Of a stretch of DNA of 64,000 bases, positions 44,001 to 52,697 are shown piece after piece. The translations under genes and the position numbers were made by a program. Source of the stretch: Granulicella pectinivorans (GTDB lineage Bacteria > Acidobacteriota > Terriglobia > Terriglobales > Acidobacteriaceae). The stretch's first letter is position 1; the number at the start of each line of letters is the position of its first letter. The DNA lies in contig NZ_FOZL01000001.1 in assembly GCF_900114625.1 (NCBI RefSeq), positions 3,410,001 through 3,474,000 on the forward strand, in the 5' to 3' direction. The notes beneath the pieces were generated by a model, which saw nothing but the letters and a program-made list of their open reading frames with translations, was not told the origin of the DNA and did no database searches.

Positions 44001-45604
44001 TCTTTCTCTCGCAGCCGTCGCCCGAAGCCATGCACGCCGCGGCCATCGTCGCCTCGTGGTTCGGCATCCTCACCGACTATCGCCCCGTCCACTTCCCGGT
44101 CACCATCGGAACGATCCCGCAGGGCAACGCCATCGTCATCGGGGAGAACGCCTCCGAGTTACCGCCCGCCCTGAACATCACGGCCAGCTCCGGCCCAACG
44201 GTTGCCATGCGCACCAACCCCGGCGACCCGTACTCCAAGCTGCTCATCCTCACCGGGGACAACGGCGCGGACCTCGTCGCGGCCGCGCAGGTTCTTACCC
44301 TCCAGCGCGATCTCCTGGCCTCCGACACGCAAAGCCTTCACAACGTTCGCAGGCCTGATCCCCGCAAGCCCGACGACGCGCCCCGCTGGCTCTCGACCGA
44401 AAAGAAGACCACCGTCGGCGACATCACCCAGACCGGCGATCTTCAGGGTGACGGGTCCGTGCCCGTGGGGGCCTACATGCGCCTGCCGCCCGATCTCTTC
44501 ACCGAACCTCTTGGCAATCTCTCGTTCCATATGGGCTACCGCTATAACGGCATCCCGCTCGCCAACGAGAGTACCCTGCAGGTCTATGTCAACACCGCCT
44601 ACGTCAGTTCCACGCCCATGCCGCACTCCGACAAGGCGTCCGCCAAGCTCGAAACCGTCATCCCCGTTCCCGTCACCGATCTCCGTCCCTTCAACAACTC
44701 CCTCATGTTGAAGTTCGTCTTCCAGATCGCCAAGAAAGGGAAGTGCCAGGACACCGCTCCGCTCAATCTCCAGGGTGCCATCCTCAAGGATAGTTATCTC
44801 GACATCCAGGGCATCCCGCACTGGACGCCTCTGCCCAACCTCGAGCTCTACTCGAACGCCGGCTACCCGTTCACCCGCATGGCCGACCTCTCCGAGACCG
44901 CCGTCGTCCTTCCCGACGTTCCCTCCGCCGACGAGCTTGAGATGTTCCTCACCTTCATGGGTCACTTCGGCGCGCAGACCGGCTATCCCGTCCTCAACCT
45001 CTCCGTCACCAATGGCGATGGCATGAAGGCTGACGGCAAACGCGATTATCTCGTCATGGGCACCGTGGACGATCAGCCCGCGCTCAAGCGCCTCAACGCC
45101 AATCTCCCGGTCGTCATCGATGGCAACGGCCTCCACATCCAGGACACGCAGGGCTTCTTCGCTCCTCTGCAGAAGGCCTGGTGGCGTGTCCGCTCATCCG
45201 ACCACGTCCGCTCCGGCCAGCTCGAAACCGCCGGCGGTCTCCCCGACGCGCTCCTCGAAGGCATCGAGTGGCCTTCGGGCTCCAATCGCTCTGTCGTTGT
45301 CATGGCGTTGCGCGATCACTCGGTCGTCCCCAACTTCCTCAACGTCTTCCTCAAATCCTCGCAGTCGTCCGACATCTCCCAGTCCGTCAGCGTGCTTCAC
45401 GGGACGAAGTTCTCTTCCTACCGCATCGGCGCCGACATCTATCGCGTCGGCTACCTCTCCCCCTGGGTCCGCATCAACATGTTGTTCTCGGAGTTCCCCT
45501 GGATCGTGGTCATCACCTCCCTCATCCTCTGTGTCCTCATGGCGGCTCTCATCCGCGCAATCCTGCGTCGCCGCGCCCGCATCCGGCTGCAGGGAACCGA
45601 CTAA
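41063..45604 (+). CDS. bcsA: fused cellulose synthase BcsA-BcsB with PilZ domain
   Basis: 1513 residues. BcsA part: N-terminal helices, GT2 domain (about 155-400) with YILDDGKRDEF, FDCDHVPTR, VTEDAHTSL and QRIRWARGM, that is the D, DxD, TED and QxxRW motifs. More helices and a PilZ domain (about 580-690) follow, with QRRQTVRV and DLSSGG for c-di-GMP. BcsB part: from a membrane segment near 735-755 (LLFAVLFGLVAHPASA) to the C-terminal helix (VVITSLILCVLMAALIRAIL). The enzyme polymerises UDP-glucose into beta-1,4-glucan and passes it to the periplasm. The AcsAB-type fusion is known from other cellulose producers. All catalytic residues are present. Confidence 0.95.
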   Translation: MTRSPMWREFESGDSLPLRFLRFCILAGGIFFLAFTGILNLTWPQQAVLGLLTVLLAIWMDRSSSSYLVTLTLMLVSMYSTFRYGWWRISYTVHYFLDPANRYGEHAWTFLDAFFIWLLVLAETYAFIILYLGYLQTLWPLRRTPVPLPDDPEDWPAVDLLIPTYNEPLSVVRFTALAAMNIDWPADKLNVYILDDGKRDEFRRFAEDAGIGYMTRDDNKHAKAGNINRALKRLDAPFVAIFDCDHVPTRSFLQVTLGWFLRDHKLAMLQTPHHFYSPDPFERNLNQFRTIPNEGELFYGIVQDGNDFWNATFFCGSCAVLRKTALDEIGGIAVETVTEDAHTSLRMQMNGWNTAYINIPQAAGLATERLSGHVKQRIRWARGMIQIMRTDNPLFAKGLKPAQRLCYFNAMSHFLYALPRLIFLTAPLIYLVLGHTNVPGYWAAILAYAFPHLVLSSITNSRIQGQHRHSFWNEIYETVLAPYIFLPTMLALVNPKLGSFNVTAKGGVVNRGFFDTRIAQPFILMLLLNVLGLLMAIPRFFFLDLPVLGGLYDGTHPGTIVMNVVWTLFNMVILGVATAVAWESQQRRQTVRVAMSVPTDVVLADGSILPGVTSDLSSGGVMVHLEEGIIVSPGEPVSLVFPVLDGDATLPATVVGLDGNVLRAQFDPLTLQEEEALTMVLYSRADTWLGWGEAREADAPLKSMLRILQLSIRGLNQTVRGMLKSKKRAPKGRLAANIAPVLLFAVLFGLVAHPASAQVNVPVQQLGPAASEGTPTQIQNGARAARVVPPGQFDNVFTLADVSVPDTIVLRGVDAYHSTFFNVPQTQIVKSATMHIRYHFSPGLLPALSHLKVSLNGTLFATLPVTNNPSFTGPDLTPDEKVASSDKINVTRSENSALLEATLTLPADMIVQSNELTFEFIGHYTSQCEDPSHSTLWAHVDSNSSIELSGALLPLQNDLKLLPLPFYDVAVNLHPVIPIVFLSQPSPEAMHAAAIVASWFGILTDYRPVHFPVTIGTIPQGNAIVIGENASELPPALNITASSGPTVAMRTNPGDPYSKLLILTGDNGADLVAAAQVLTLQRDLLASDTQSLHNVRRPDPRKPDDAPRWLSTEKKTTVGDITQTGDLQGDGSVPVGAYMRLPPDLFTEPLGNLSFHMGYRYNGIPLANESTLQVYVNTAYVSSTPMPHSDKASAKLETVIPVPVTDLRPFNNSLMLKFVFQIAKKGKCQDTAPLNLQGAILKDSYLDIQGIPHWTPLPNLELYSNAGYPFTRMADLSETAVVLPDVPSADELEMFLTFMGHFGAQTGYPVLNLSVTNGDGMKADGKRDYLVMGTVDDQPALKRLNANLPVVIDGNGLHIQDTQGFFAPLQKAWWRVRSSDHVRSGQLETAGGLPDALLEGIEWPSGSNRSVVVMALRDHSVVPNFLNVFLKSSQSSDISQSVSVLHGTKFSSYRIGADIYRVGYLSPWVRINMLFSEFPWIVVITSLILCVLMAALIRAILRRRARIRLQGTD

Positions 45605-45705
45605 ACACGGCTCCCTGTCGCCAACGGATGGATACGTTACGCTGTTCGCGGAGACCGCCCACCATGGCGTTCGCTCCCAAACTTCGCACCACGCTGGGTA
45701 GGGCT

Positions 45706-46899
45706 ATGGATTTGAGCACCACGACACACACTGGGAGCACACGTCGGCATCGGTACCGGGCCTTCCTCGCCCTGCTCATCAGCCTCTTCGTTCTCGGCCA
45801 GACCGGCTGCAAGGCCCAGGGCTGGGACCAGTGGGATAAGTACAGTCAGCGCTTCGTTAACGACGAAGGCCGCGTCATCGATCGTCAGGCTCAGGATCGC
45901 ACCACCTCGGAGGGCGAGTCCTACGCCCTCTTCTTCGCCCTCGTCGCCAACGACAAGCCCCGTTTCGACAAGCTCCTCAAGTGGTCCGAGGCCAATCTCG
46001 CCAACGGCGACCTCACCCTGCGCCTCCCCGCCTGGAACTGGGGCAAGGCGCCCGATGGCACCTGGAAGATCCTCGACGACAACCCGGCTGCCGACGCCGA
46101 CCTCTGGATGGCGTACTCTCTCATGGAGGCCGGTCGCCTCTGGCGTAACGACCGCTACGCCAAGCTTGGCTCCACCATGGCCCTGCGCATCGCGCAGCAG
46201 GAGACCGTCGACATCCCTGGCCTCGGCGTCAGCCTTCTGCCCGGACCAAAAGGCTTTCACCAGACGGCCAACACCTGGATCCTCAACCCCAGCTATCTTC
46301 CGCCGTTCCTCCTCACCTACTTCGCCAAAGCCCAGCCACAGGGGCCGTGGAACCAGATCCTCAACTCGTTGAAGATCCTCCTCTCCCGCGGCTCCGGCGA
46401 CGGCTATGTCATGGACTGGGTCTCCGCCGGCGACTCCGTTCAGCCCTCACTCTCTCCTACGCAACTCGCCACCGGGAAGACCGAAGGCCTCGTTCCCGTG
46501 GGCAGTTACGACGCCATTCGTGTCTACCTCTGGCTCGGCATGACCGATCCCGGAACCTCCGGCATCCGTGATCTCCTTCACTCCACCACCGGCATGTCCT
46601 CCTATCTCAAGACCGCCGTCACCCCGCCGCTCATCGTCGATGTCACCGGCAAGATCGTCAACGCCGACGGGCGGGTAGGCTTCTCCGCCGCCGTGATCCC
46701 CTACCTCCATCTCGTCGGCTACAAGGACCAGGAGAAGGCTCAGGACGACCGTCTCGGTGCCGTCAAGGATGATGCCACCGGCCTCTACGGGCGCGACGCC
46801 ACCTACTACGATCAGAATCTCGCGCTCTTCGCCACCGGCTGGAGCGACCAGCATTTCCACTTTGACCGTGACGGGAAACTGAAAGTCAAATGGAAATAA
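45706..46899 (+). CDS. bcsZ: GH8 endo-beta-1,4-glucanase BcsZ
   Basis: 397 residues from the ATG at 45706; earlier in-frame ATGs at 45664 and 45628 are possible. A signal segment (FLALLISLFVLGQTGC) suggests export, perhaps as a lipoprotein. The GH8 general acid Glu is in TTSEGESYALFFALVA and the family Asp in PVGSYDAIRVYLWLGM; NWGKAPDGTWKILDDNPA is also diagnostic. BcsZ trims the growing cellulose chain in the periplasm and is a usual member of bcs operons. It lies 101 bases after the synthase. Confidence 0.93.
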   Translation: MDLSTTTHTGSTRRHRYRAFLALLISLFVLGQTGCKAQGWDQWDKYSQRFVNDEGRVIDRQAQDRTTSEGESYALFFALVANDKPRFDKLLKWSEANLANGDLTLRLPAWNWGKAPDGTWKILDDNPAADADLWMAYSLMEAGRLWRNDRYAKLGSTMALRIAQQETVDIPGLGVSLLPGPKGFHQTANTWILNPSYLPPFLLTYFAKAQPQGPWNQILNSLKILLSRGSGDGYVMDWVSAGDSVQPSLSPTQLATGKTEGLVPVGSYDAIRVYLWLGMTDPGTSGIRDLLHSTTGMSSYLKTAVTPPLIVDVTGKIVNADGRVGFSAAVIPYLHLVGYKDQEKAQDDRLGAVKDDATGLYGRDATYYDQNLALFATGWSDQHFHFDRDGKLKVKWK

Positions 46900-47036
46900 A
46901 CCCGATCACAGCTTCTGTTGAACCTGTGGAGTAAGCTGTAAAAACCGAAAAGAATGTCTTCAAACCCGGGAAAAGACTATAGTCTCAAGATCATAGCCGG
47001 ACTCCATCGTCAAAAGGGAACACCGGTCACTCGACA
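46900..47036 (+). promoter_or_regulatory. bcsZ-bcsC intergenic region with a 12-bp palindrome
   Basis: AGACTATAGTCT at 46974-46985 is a perfect palindrome 51 bases before the bcsC start and contains TATAGT. It may be a regulator site or part of a separate bcsC promoter. No terminator is seen after bcsZ. Confidence 0.4.
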
Positions 47037-50000
47037 ATGATGAAGAAGAACAGCACAATTCGGCTCGTGACGCCTGCGGTCCTCTTCGCGGCCATGGCCT
47101 TCACGCCCTACCCGCCTCTGCGTGCACAGGCCGTCTCTTCGCCCACTCAGGCACTTCTCGAGAAAGCCCACTCCCTCGAGGTCCGTGGACGCATGGATAT
47201 GGCCTCGCAGACCTGGCAGCAGGTTCTGCTCGCCGATCCCAATAACGCGGAGGCCCTCGGCGGTCTTGCCCGTGCAGCCAAACTCAGCGGGAACGTCTCC
47301 CAGGCCAACGCCTACATCGAAAAGCTGAAAGCGATCAACCCCAGCGACCCCAACATCGCCAAGGTGGAATCGATGAACAGCCAGCAATCGAATCTAGCCC
47401 AGCTCCAGCAGGCAGGCAAGCTGGCGCAGGGCGGACAGTACGCCCAGGCCATGAACATCTACCGCCAGGTCTTCGGTGGCACACCGCCCCCCGGCGACTG
47501 GGCGCTCGCCTACTACGAAACGGAATCCGCCACCGAAGACGGTCGTCCGCATGCCATCGCCGGTCTCCGCGACCTCGTCTCCAAGTACCCGCAGGACTCG
47601 CGCTACCAGATCACCCTCGGCCGCATCCTTACCTACAATCCCAAGACCCGCGCCGAGGGCCGTCTCTTCCTCAAGCGTCACCCGCAGGACCCCTCCGCGG
47701 TCGAGGCCCTCCGCCAGTCCCTTCTCTGGGACGCGCAGAACCCCGCCTCCGCCACCGAGATCCGCTCGTACCTCCAGAAGCACCCCGACGAGCAACTCGC
47801 TACCGCCCTCCGCAATCAGCCGCCCGCGCCCCGCGCCCAACGTGGTGGCGGCAGCACCTATACGCCGCCTGCGCTCACACCGCAGCAGCAGGCCGATCTC
47901 GACGCGCAGCGCGCCCGTTCGGCAGAGGAGCAGGCCGCGTACCGCGCACTCAACGCGCACCATATTGAAGAGGCGGAAGAGCGCTTCAAGTCCATCCTCG
48001 TCATGAATCCCTCCAGTGGGCCCGCGCTCGCCGGCATGGGCTACATCCGGATGCAGCAGTCCAACTTTGGCGGAGCCATCAGCTTCCTTGTCGAGGCCAA
48101 GCAGAACGGCGTGCGCGACAGTGGCCTCGATACCGCTCTCAATACCTCCCGCTTCTGGTACACCATGGGCGAGGGGCAAGCCGCCCTCAACGAAAACGAT
48201 CTCGCCACCGCGCAGGCCAAGTACCAGTCCGCCCTCGCCATGCGCCCCACCAGCCCCGAAGCCCTTGAAGGCCTTGGCGGAACGCTGCTTAAGGCGCAGG
48301 AGCCGGAACCCGCCATCCAGCTCTTTGAGCGCTTCGTGCGTGCCAAGCCCAGCTCGCTTCCGGCCTGGCGTGGTCTCTTCATGGCGCAGTACGGAGCAGG
48401 GCAGGCGGCCGCCGCGCTGGCCACCGAGAAGCGCATCCCCGCCAGCATCCACGCACAGCTGATGCGCGATCCCGACTTCCTCAGGACCCTTGCGTCGGCC
48501 TACTCCGCCGTCGGCCGCGATGCCGACGCCCAGCGCGTCCTGCACTCAGCCCTCGAACTGCCCTTTCCTGCGGGTGGCGAGGGTCTGAAGGCGGAGACGC
48601 AGCTCCAGTACGCCGCGCTCCTTCAGGCCGCCAACCACCTCGAACAGGCCTCCGGTCTCTACCGTCAGGTCCTCGCCACCGACCCCGGCAACGCCGATGG
48701 CTGGGAAGGTCTGGTCCGCGTCCAGCACGGTATGGCGCAGGATGCCCAGGCCGTGCAAACCCTCGAAAGCATGCCCCCCTCGGTCTACGACGCCGCCATG
48801 CGCGATCCCGGCTTCGAGACCACGGTAGCCGCGATCTACCAGGGCCAGGGCAAGCTCGACATCGCACAGGATCTGCTCGAAAAGAGCCTCGCGCAACAGG
48901 CCAGCGCAGGACAGGTGGTGTCCACACCCATCCAGCTCCAGCTCGCCGCCATCTATCTTCAGCGGAACAATCCGCAGCTTGCGTACCCCATCTATCAGCG
49001 CGTCCTCAGCCAGACCCCCGACCGCGTCGACGCCTGGAAAGGCCTTCTCGCAGCCCTGCACACCAACGGGCGCGATCAGGAAGCCCTCGCTCAGATTCAG
49101 CAGATTCCTCTCCCCGTGCGCTCCAGGCTCGAGCAGGACCCCGAATATCTCCAGAACGTCGCCGCCATCTACAACGGACTCGGCCAGCCCGGACAGGCCG
49201 CCCTCTTTCAGGCTCGCGTCAAGCAGTACTACACCCTCCGCCGCACCAACGCACCCGCCGAAATCGACATTCAGGACGCCTGGCTCCTCTACAACTCCGG
49301 CAATGAAACCTCGCTGTATCGCCAGTTGATGGCCCTCGGCGGTCGCACCGATCTCTCCGAAGAGCAGCGTCACACCGTCCAGACCATCTGGGCCAACTGG
49401 GCTGTCCGCCGTGCCAATCAGGCCGCCGCCGCAGGTGACACCAAGCGCTCGCTCGCCATCCTCAACGCCGCCTCACACGCCTTTCCGGATAATCCCGGTG
49501 TCGCCAAGGCCCTCGCCAGTGGATATGCCCGCGCCGGTTACCCCAAGGAAGCCGTCGCTATCTTCAAGGCGCAGGACATGACGCACGCCACGGCCTCGGA
49601 CTACAAGGCCGCCGTCGGTGCCGCGCTCGCCGCCAACGACAACAAGGACGCCGAAACCTGGCTGCGGTACGGCCTCGACGCCTACCCGCGCGACTCCCAG
49701 CTCCTCACCCTGGGAGCCAAGTTCGAGCAGGCCCGCGGCGCCAACGGGCGGGCCGCCGAGTACTATCGCGCCTCACTCGCCGCCATGCCGCTCCCCGATC
49801 CGGGAGCCGAGCTGGCCAACGAGCTCAGCCGTCCCAACGGAAACGGCAACATCCGTCTCCCCGGCCAGTCGCAGTCGCAGGATCTCGCGTCTCTCCTGAA
49901 CCCCGGCGGTGTAGGAAACCAGATCGCCGCCCAGGCCCCGGCCATTCCCGTCGCTCCTCCTCCGGCCTATCTGCCAAACTACGGAAACGCCTACGGCACA

Positions 50001-52547
50001 GCTCCGGTCCAGCTCCAGGGAACCACGCCGCAATATGGGACATCCCCGTCCGTCCCCCCGCAGTACAGTACACCGCAGTATTCGACCTCCCCGGGTCGCA
50101 CCGTCAGACCCGCCCCCAGCACCTTAGGCAACTATGTTCCGCCCCAGTCCTCGGTAGTGCGACCGTCCACACTGGACGGCTTCGTGCTTCCTGCCCCTCG
50201 CAATCCCATCCGCAACGCTGTCAACGGCGGCGCGCAGGCTAGGACGCAGGCCAAGCCAACCAATCGGCCGCATCCCGCCGCTGTGGCGGAGATGCAGGAC
50301 CGCTTCGGATCCTCCTTGCAGGCGACCCCCGGCTCCATGCAGTCGGCCTCGAACGATGCCTCTGACGTCTCCGGTCCCATCATCCGGATGAGCGCCACGA
50401 CGTCCGCCTCGCCCACGCAGGAACTCGTCCAGAACCAGATTCCCGAGCCCCAGCAGACCCCCGCCGAGGCAGAAGCGCAAGCCACCCGCGCTTACCAGTA
50501 CCAGCAGATTCAGAGCGCCATCGAGCGCGCCCAGTCGCAGCCTCTCCCCATCACCGCCGCGCCCCTCTCCCAGCCACAGCCCGTCCAGCAGGCCTCCAAC
50601 ACCGGTGACGCTTACGGCCCTTTCGTCCCGTACGTCCCCCCGGCTCGCTCGGCGGTCGCCGTCAACCTCGGCGAGAACCGCACTCGTGTCGCTCTCCCGC
50701 AGCCTGAGATCACCGACGTCGTCCCCCAGGCGCGCTACATGCCGAACTCGCGCATCAAGGACCCCAAGTACACGCGCCCCGAGCTCGCCGCAGCCGAAGC
50801 CGCCCGCATCCGCCGCCAGCAGTCGAATCCCGTCATGATCGGTCAGGCCAATCCCACCGACGACTACACCACGCCTCCGACTCAGAACGCGCAGTACAAC
50901 GCCGCCCAGGTCCAGACCGACCAGATCAGCCGTCCCTCCGCACGTGGCAGGGACATGACCGGGCAGAGCAATCCCGACAATACCTCCACCTCCACGCGCT
51001 CCACCAGCGACGACGACCAGCAGTATCCCCAGCCCGACCGAGGGCCTGTCCGTGACGACAGCACGCCCGTCCGTCGGCGCACCCGCCGGGCCACTAAACC
51101 CACGCCCGCCCAGAATGCCTCTGCGCCTCTCCCCGGTGGTCTTGCCTACCCGCCTGTGGCCCAGCCCCTCCAGCCTCAGCCCTACCCGGCCATCGGAGCG
51201 GCGTATCCCCTCGGCACGCCCCCATCCGACGCCCAGCTCGTCGCCAAAAACGTTCCTCCCCTGCGCAACTACGACGGTCAGGTTCCCCTGAATCCGCCCG
51301 CGGCGCGTGGCGAGCGGGAGCAGACCGAACTCGAACTCGCGACCCTCGAAGCCTCCTACACCGGCTGGGTCGGCGGAACAGGCTACGCCCGCTACCGCTC
51401 CGGCACCGCCGGCATCGACCGCCTCACGGCTCTCGAAGCTCCCGTCGAGTTCTCCGCCGTCCTCGGCAAAGTCGTCCGCTTCACCGTCGTTCCCAAGGCC
51501 GTCTTCCTCAACTCCGGACAGCTCGACGTCACCCAGTATCAGGGCGTCACCGGCACCGTTCCTATCCTCGGAACCTTACCGGCCAATGCGCTGAACGCCC
51601 CATCGCAGCAGTTCTCCTCGGGCGTAGGCGGCGAACTCCAGATGACCACCACCAACTTCGGCGTCTCGCTCGGCTACACACCCTACGAGTTCCTCGTCTC
51701 GAACATCACCGCCCACGCCCGCTGGCGTCCCGCCGGCGGACACTTCACCTTCCTCGTCGATCGCGACTCCATCAAGGAGACCCAGCTCTCCTACGCCGGC
51801 CTCCGCGATCCCGGCTCCGCCACCACCGTCTACCCCGGCAACATCTGGGGCGGTGTTATCTCTACCGGCGGCGGCCTCCGCTTCGACGTAGGGGGCGAGA
51901 AGTCCGGCCTCTACTTCACCGTCAACGGAGCCAGCCTCAACGGATATCACGTCCAGGCCAATACCACCTTCAGTGGCTCCGGCGGCGCGTACTTCCGCGT
52001 CAAGGTCTGGCCGGAGTACGGGTCCCTCAACGTCGGCGGCTCCCTCTACGGCGCTCACTTCGCTCACAACCTGCGCGGCCAGACTTACGGCTCCGGCGGA
52101 TACTTCAGCCCCGCTGCCTACTTCCTCGCGGGCGTGCCTATCACCTGGAACGGCCATTACAAGTCGGACTTCCACTACGTCATCGCCGGCAGCATCGGCG
52201 TTCAAACCTTCCAGGAAGACAGCGCGCCGTACTACCCGCTGGACCCGTCCCTCCAGACCGGAGCGCTCACAGGTTGCTCGCTCGCCAGCATCACCTCGAA
52301 GACCTGCGGTGTCTATCCCCTCAACTCGAACACCGGCGCCAACTACGGCGTCAACTTTGAAGGTTCGTACCACATTGCGCCGAACTGGTACGTCGGTGCC
52401 TTCGCGACCGGCAACAACACCAACAACTTCAACACCATCTCCGGCGGCTTCTTCGTTCGGTACCTCTTCCGTCCGCAGTATCCGACCGAAGAGTACCCCA
52501 CCGGCCTCTTCCCGGTCGACGGTCTCCGCCCCCTCAAAGTCCCATAA
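47037..52547 (+). CDS. bcsC: cellulose export protein BcsC, extra long
   Basis: 1836 residues; the E. coli protein has about 1160. A signal peptide (LVTPAVLFAAMAFTPYPPLR) is followed by some 20 TPR helices (about 35-920), for example QALLEKAHSLEVRGRMDMAS and AYRALNAHHIEEAEERFKSI. About 925-1410 is low-complexity, rich in Pro, Gln, Ser, Thr and Tyr. The C-terminal 420 residues form the BcsC outer-membrane barrel, starting ELELATLEASYTGWVGGTG and ending in a Phe/Pro-rich terminus. The TPR part spans the periplasm and guides cellulose to the barrel. The linker is likely disordered. ATGATG at 47037 gives two equivalent starts. Confidence 0.9.
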   Translation: MMKKNSTIRLVTPAVLFAAMAFTPYPPLRAQAVSSPTQALLEKAHSLEVRGRMDMASQTWQQVLLADPNNAEALGGLARAAKLSGNVSQANAYIEKLKAINPSDPNIAKVESMNSQQSNLAQLQQAGKLAQGGQYAQAMNIYRQVFGGTPPPGDWALAYYETESATEDGRPHAIAGLRDLVSKYPQDSRYQITLGRILTYNPKTRAEGRLFLKRHPQDPSAVEALRQSLLWDAQNPASATEIRSYLQKHPDEQLATALRNQPPAPRAQRGGGSTYTPPALTPQQQADLDAQRARSAEEQAAYRALNAHHIEEAEERFKSILVMNPSSGPALAGMGYIRMQQSNFGGAISFLVEAKQNGVRDSGLDTALNTSRFWYTMGEGQAALNENDLATAQAKYQSALAMRPTSPEALEGLGGTLLKAQEPEPAIQLFERFVRAKPSSLPAWRGLFMAQYGAGQAAAALATEKRIPASIHAQLMRDPDFLRTLASAYSAVGRDADAQRVLHSALELPFPAGGEGLKAETQLQYAALLQAANHLEQASGLYRQVLATDPGNADGWEGLVRVQHGMAQDAQAVQTLESMPPSVYDAAMRDPGFETTVAAIYQGQGKLDIAQDLLEKSLAQQASAGQVVSTPIQLQLAAIYLQRNNPQLAYPIYQRVLSQTPDRVDAWKGLLAALHTNGRDQEALAQIQQIPLPVRSRLEQDPEYLQNVAAIYNGLGQPGQAALFQARVKQYYTLRRTNAPAEIDIQDAWLLYNSGNETSLYRQLMALGGRTDLSEEQRHTVQTIWANWAVRRANQAAAAGDTKRSLAILNAASHAFPDNPGVAKALASGYARAGYPKEAVAIFKAQDMTHATASDYKAAVGAALAANDNKDAETWLRYGLDAYPRDSQLLTLGAKFEQARGANGRAAEYYRASLAAMPLPDPGAELANELSRPNGNGNIRLPGQSQSQDLASLLNPGGVGNQIAAQAPAIPVAPPPAYLPNYGNAYGTAPVQLQGTTPQYGTSPSVPPQYSTPQYSTSPGRTVRPAPSTLGNYVPPQSSVVRPSTLDGFVLPAPRNPIRNAVNGGAQARTQAKPTNRPHPAAVAEMQDRFGSSLQATPGSMQSASNDASDVSGPIIRMSATTSASPTQELVQNQIPEPQQTPAEAEAQATRAYQYQQIQSAIERAQSQPLPITAAPLSQPQPVQQASNTGDAYGPFVPYVPPARSAVAVNLGENRTRVALPQPEITDVVPQARYMPNSRIKDPKYTRPELAAAEAARIRRQQSNPVMIGQANPTDDYTTPPTQNAQYNAAQVQTDQISRPSARGRDMTGQSNPDNTSTSTRSTSDDDQQYPQPDRGPVRDDSTPVRRRTRRATKPTPAQNASAPLPGGLAYPPVAQPLQPQPYPAIGAAYPLGTPPSDAQLVAKNVPPLRNYDGQVPLNPPAARGEREQTELELATLEASYTGWVGGTGYARYRSGTAGIDRLTALEAPVEFSAVLGKVVRFTVVPKAVFLNSGQLDVTQYQGVTGTVPILGTLPANALNAPSQQFSSGVGGELQMTTTNFGVSLGYTPYEFLVSNITAHARWRPAGGHFTFLVDRDSIKETQLSYAGLRDPGSATTVYPGNIWGGVISTGGGLRFDVGGEKSGLYFTVNGASLNGYHVQANTTFSGSGGAYFRVKVWPEYGSLNVGGSLYGAHFAHNLRGQTYGSGGYFSPAAYFLAGVPITWNGHYKSDFHYVIAGSIGVQTFQEDSAPYYPLDPSLQTGALTGCSLASITSKTCGVYPLNSNTGANYGVNFEGSYHIAPNWYVGAFATGNNTNNFNTISGGFFVRYLFRPQYPTEEYPTGLFPVDGLRPLKVP

Positions 52548-52570
52548 CCGAACTCCTCCTCCACGTTCCC

Positions 52571-52600
52571 GGAAAGTCCGCCGCCAAGGCGGGCTTTTCC
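52571..52600 (+). terminator. intrinsic terminator after bcsC
   Basis: A stem of GGAAAGTCCGCC with GGCGGGCTTTTCC, one base bulged, 23 bases after the bcsC stop. The CTTTTCCGTTT tail is T-rich. It separates the bcs cluster from the DUF3857 genes. Confidence 0.8.
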
Positions 52601-52697
52601 GTTTGATCTCCCGTGTGCGCTCAGGTATAACTCCAGTCACACCCTTGCCGTATTTTTTGATGACTCATGGACTGATCCGCAGTCACGCGTTCCTTCC

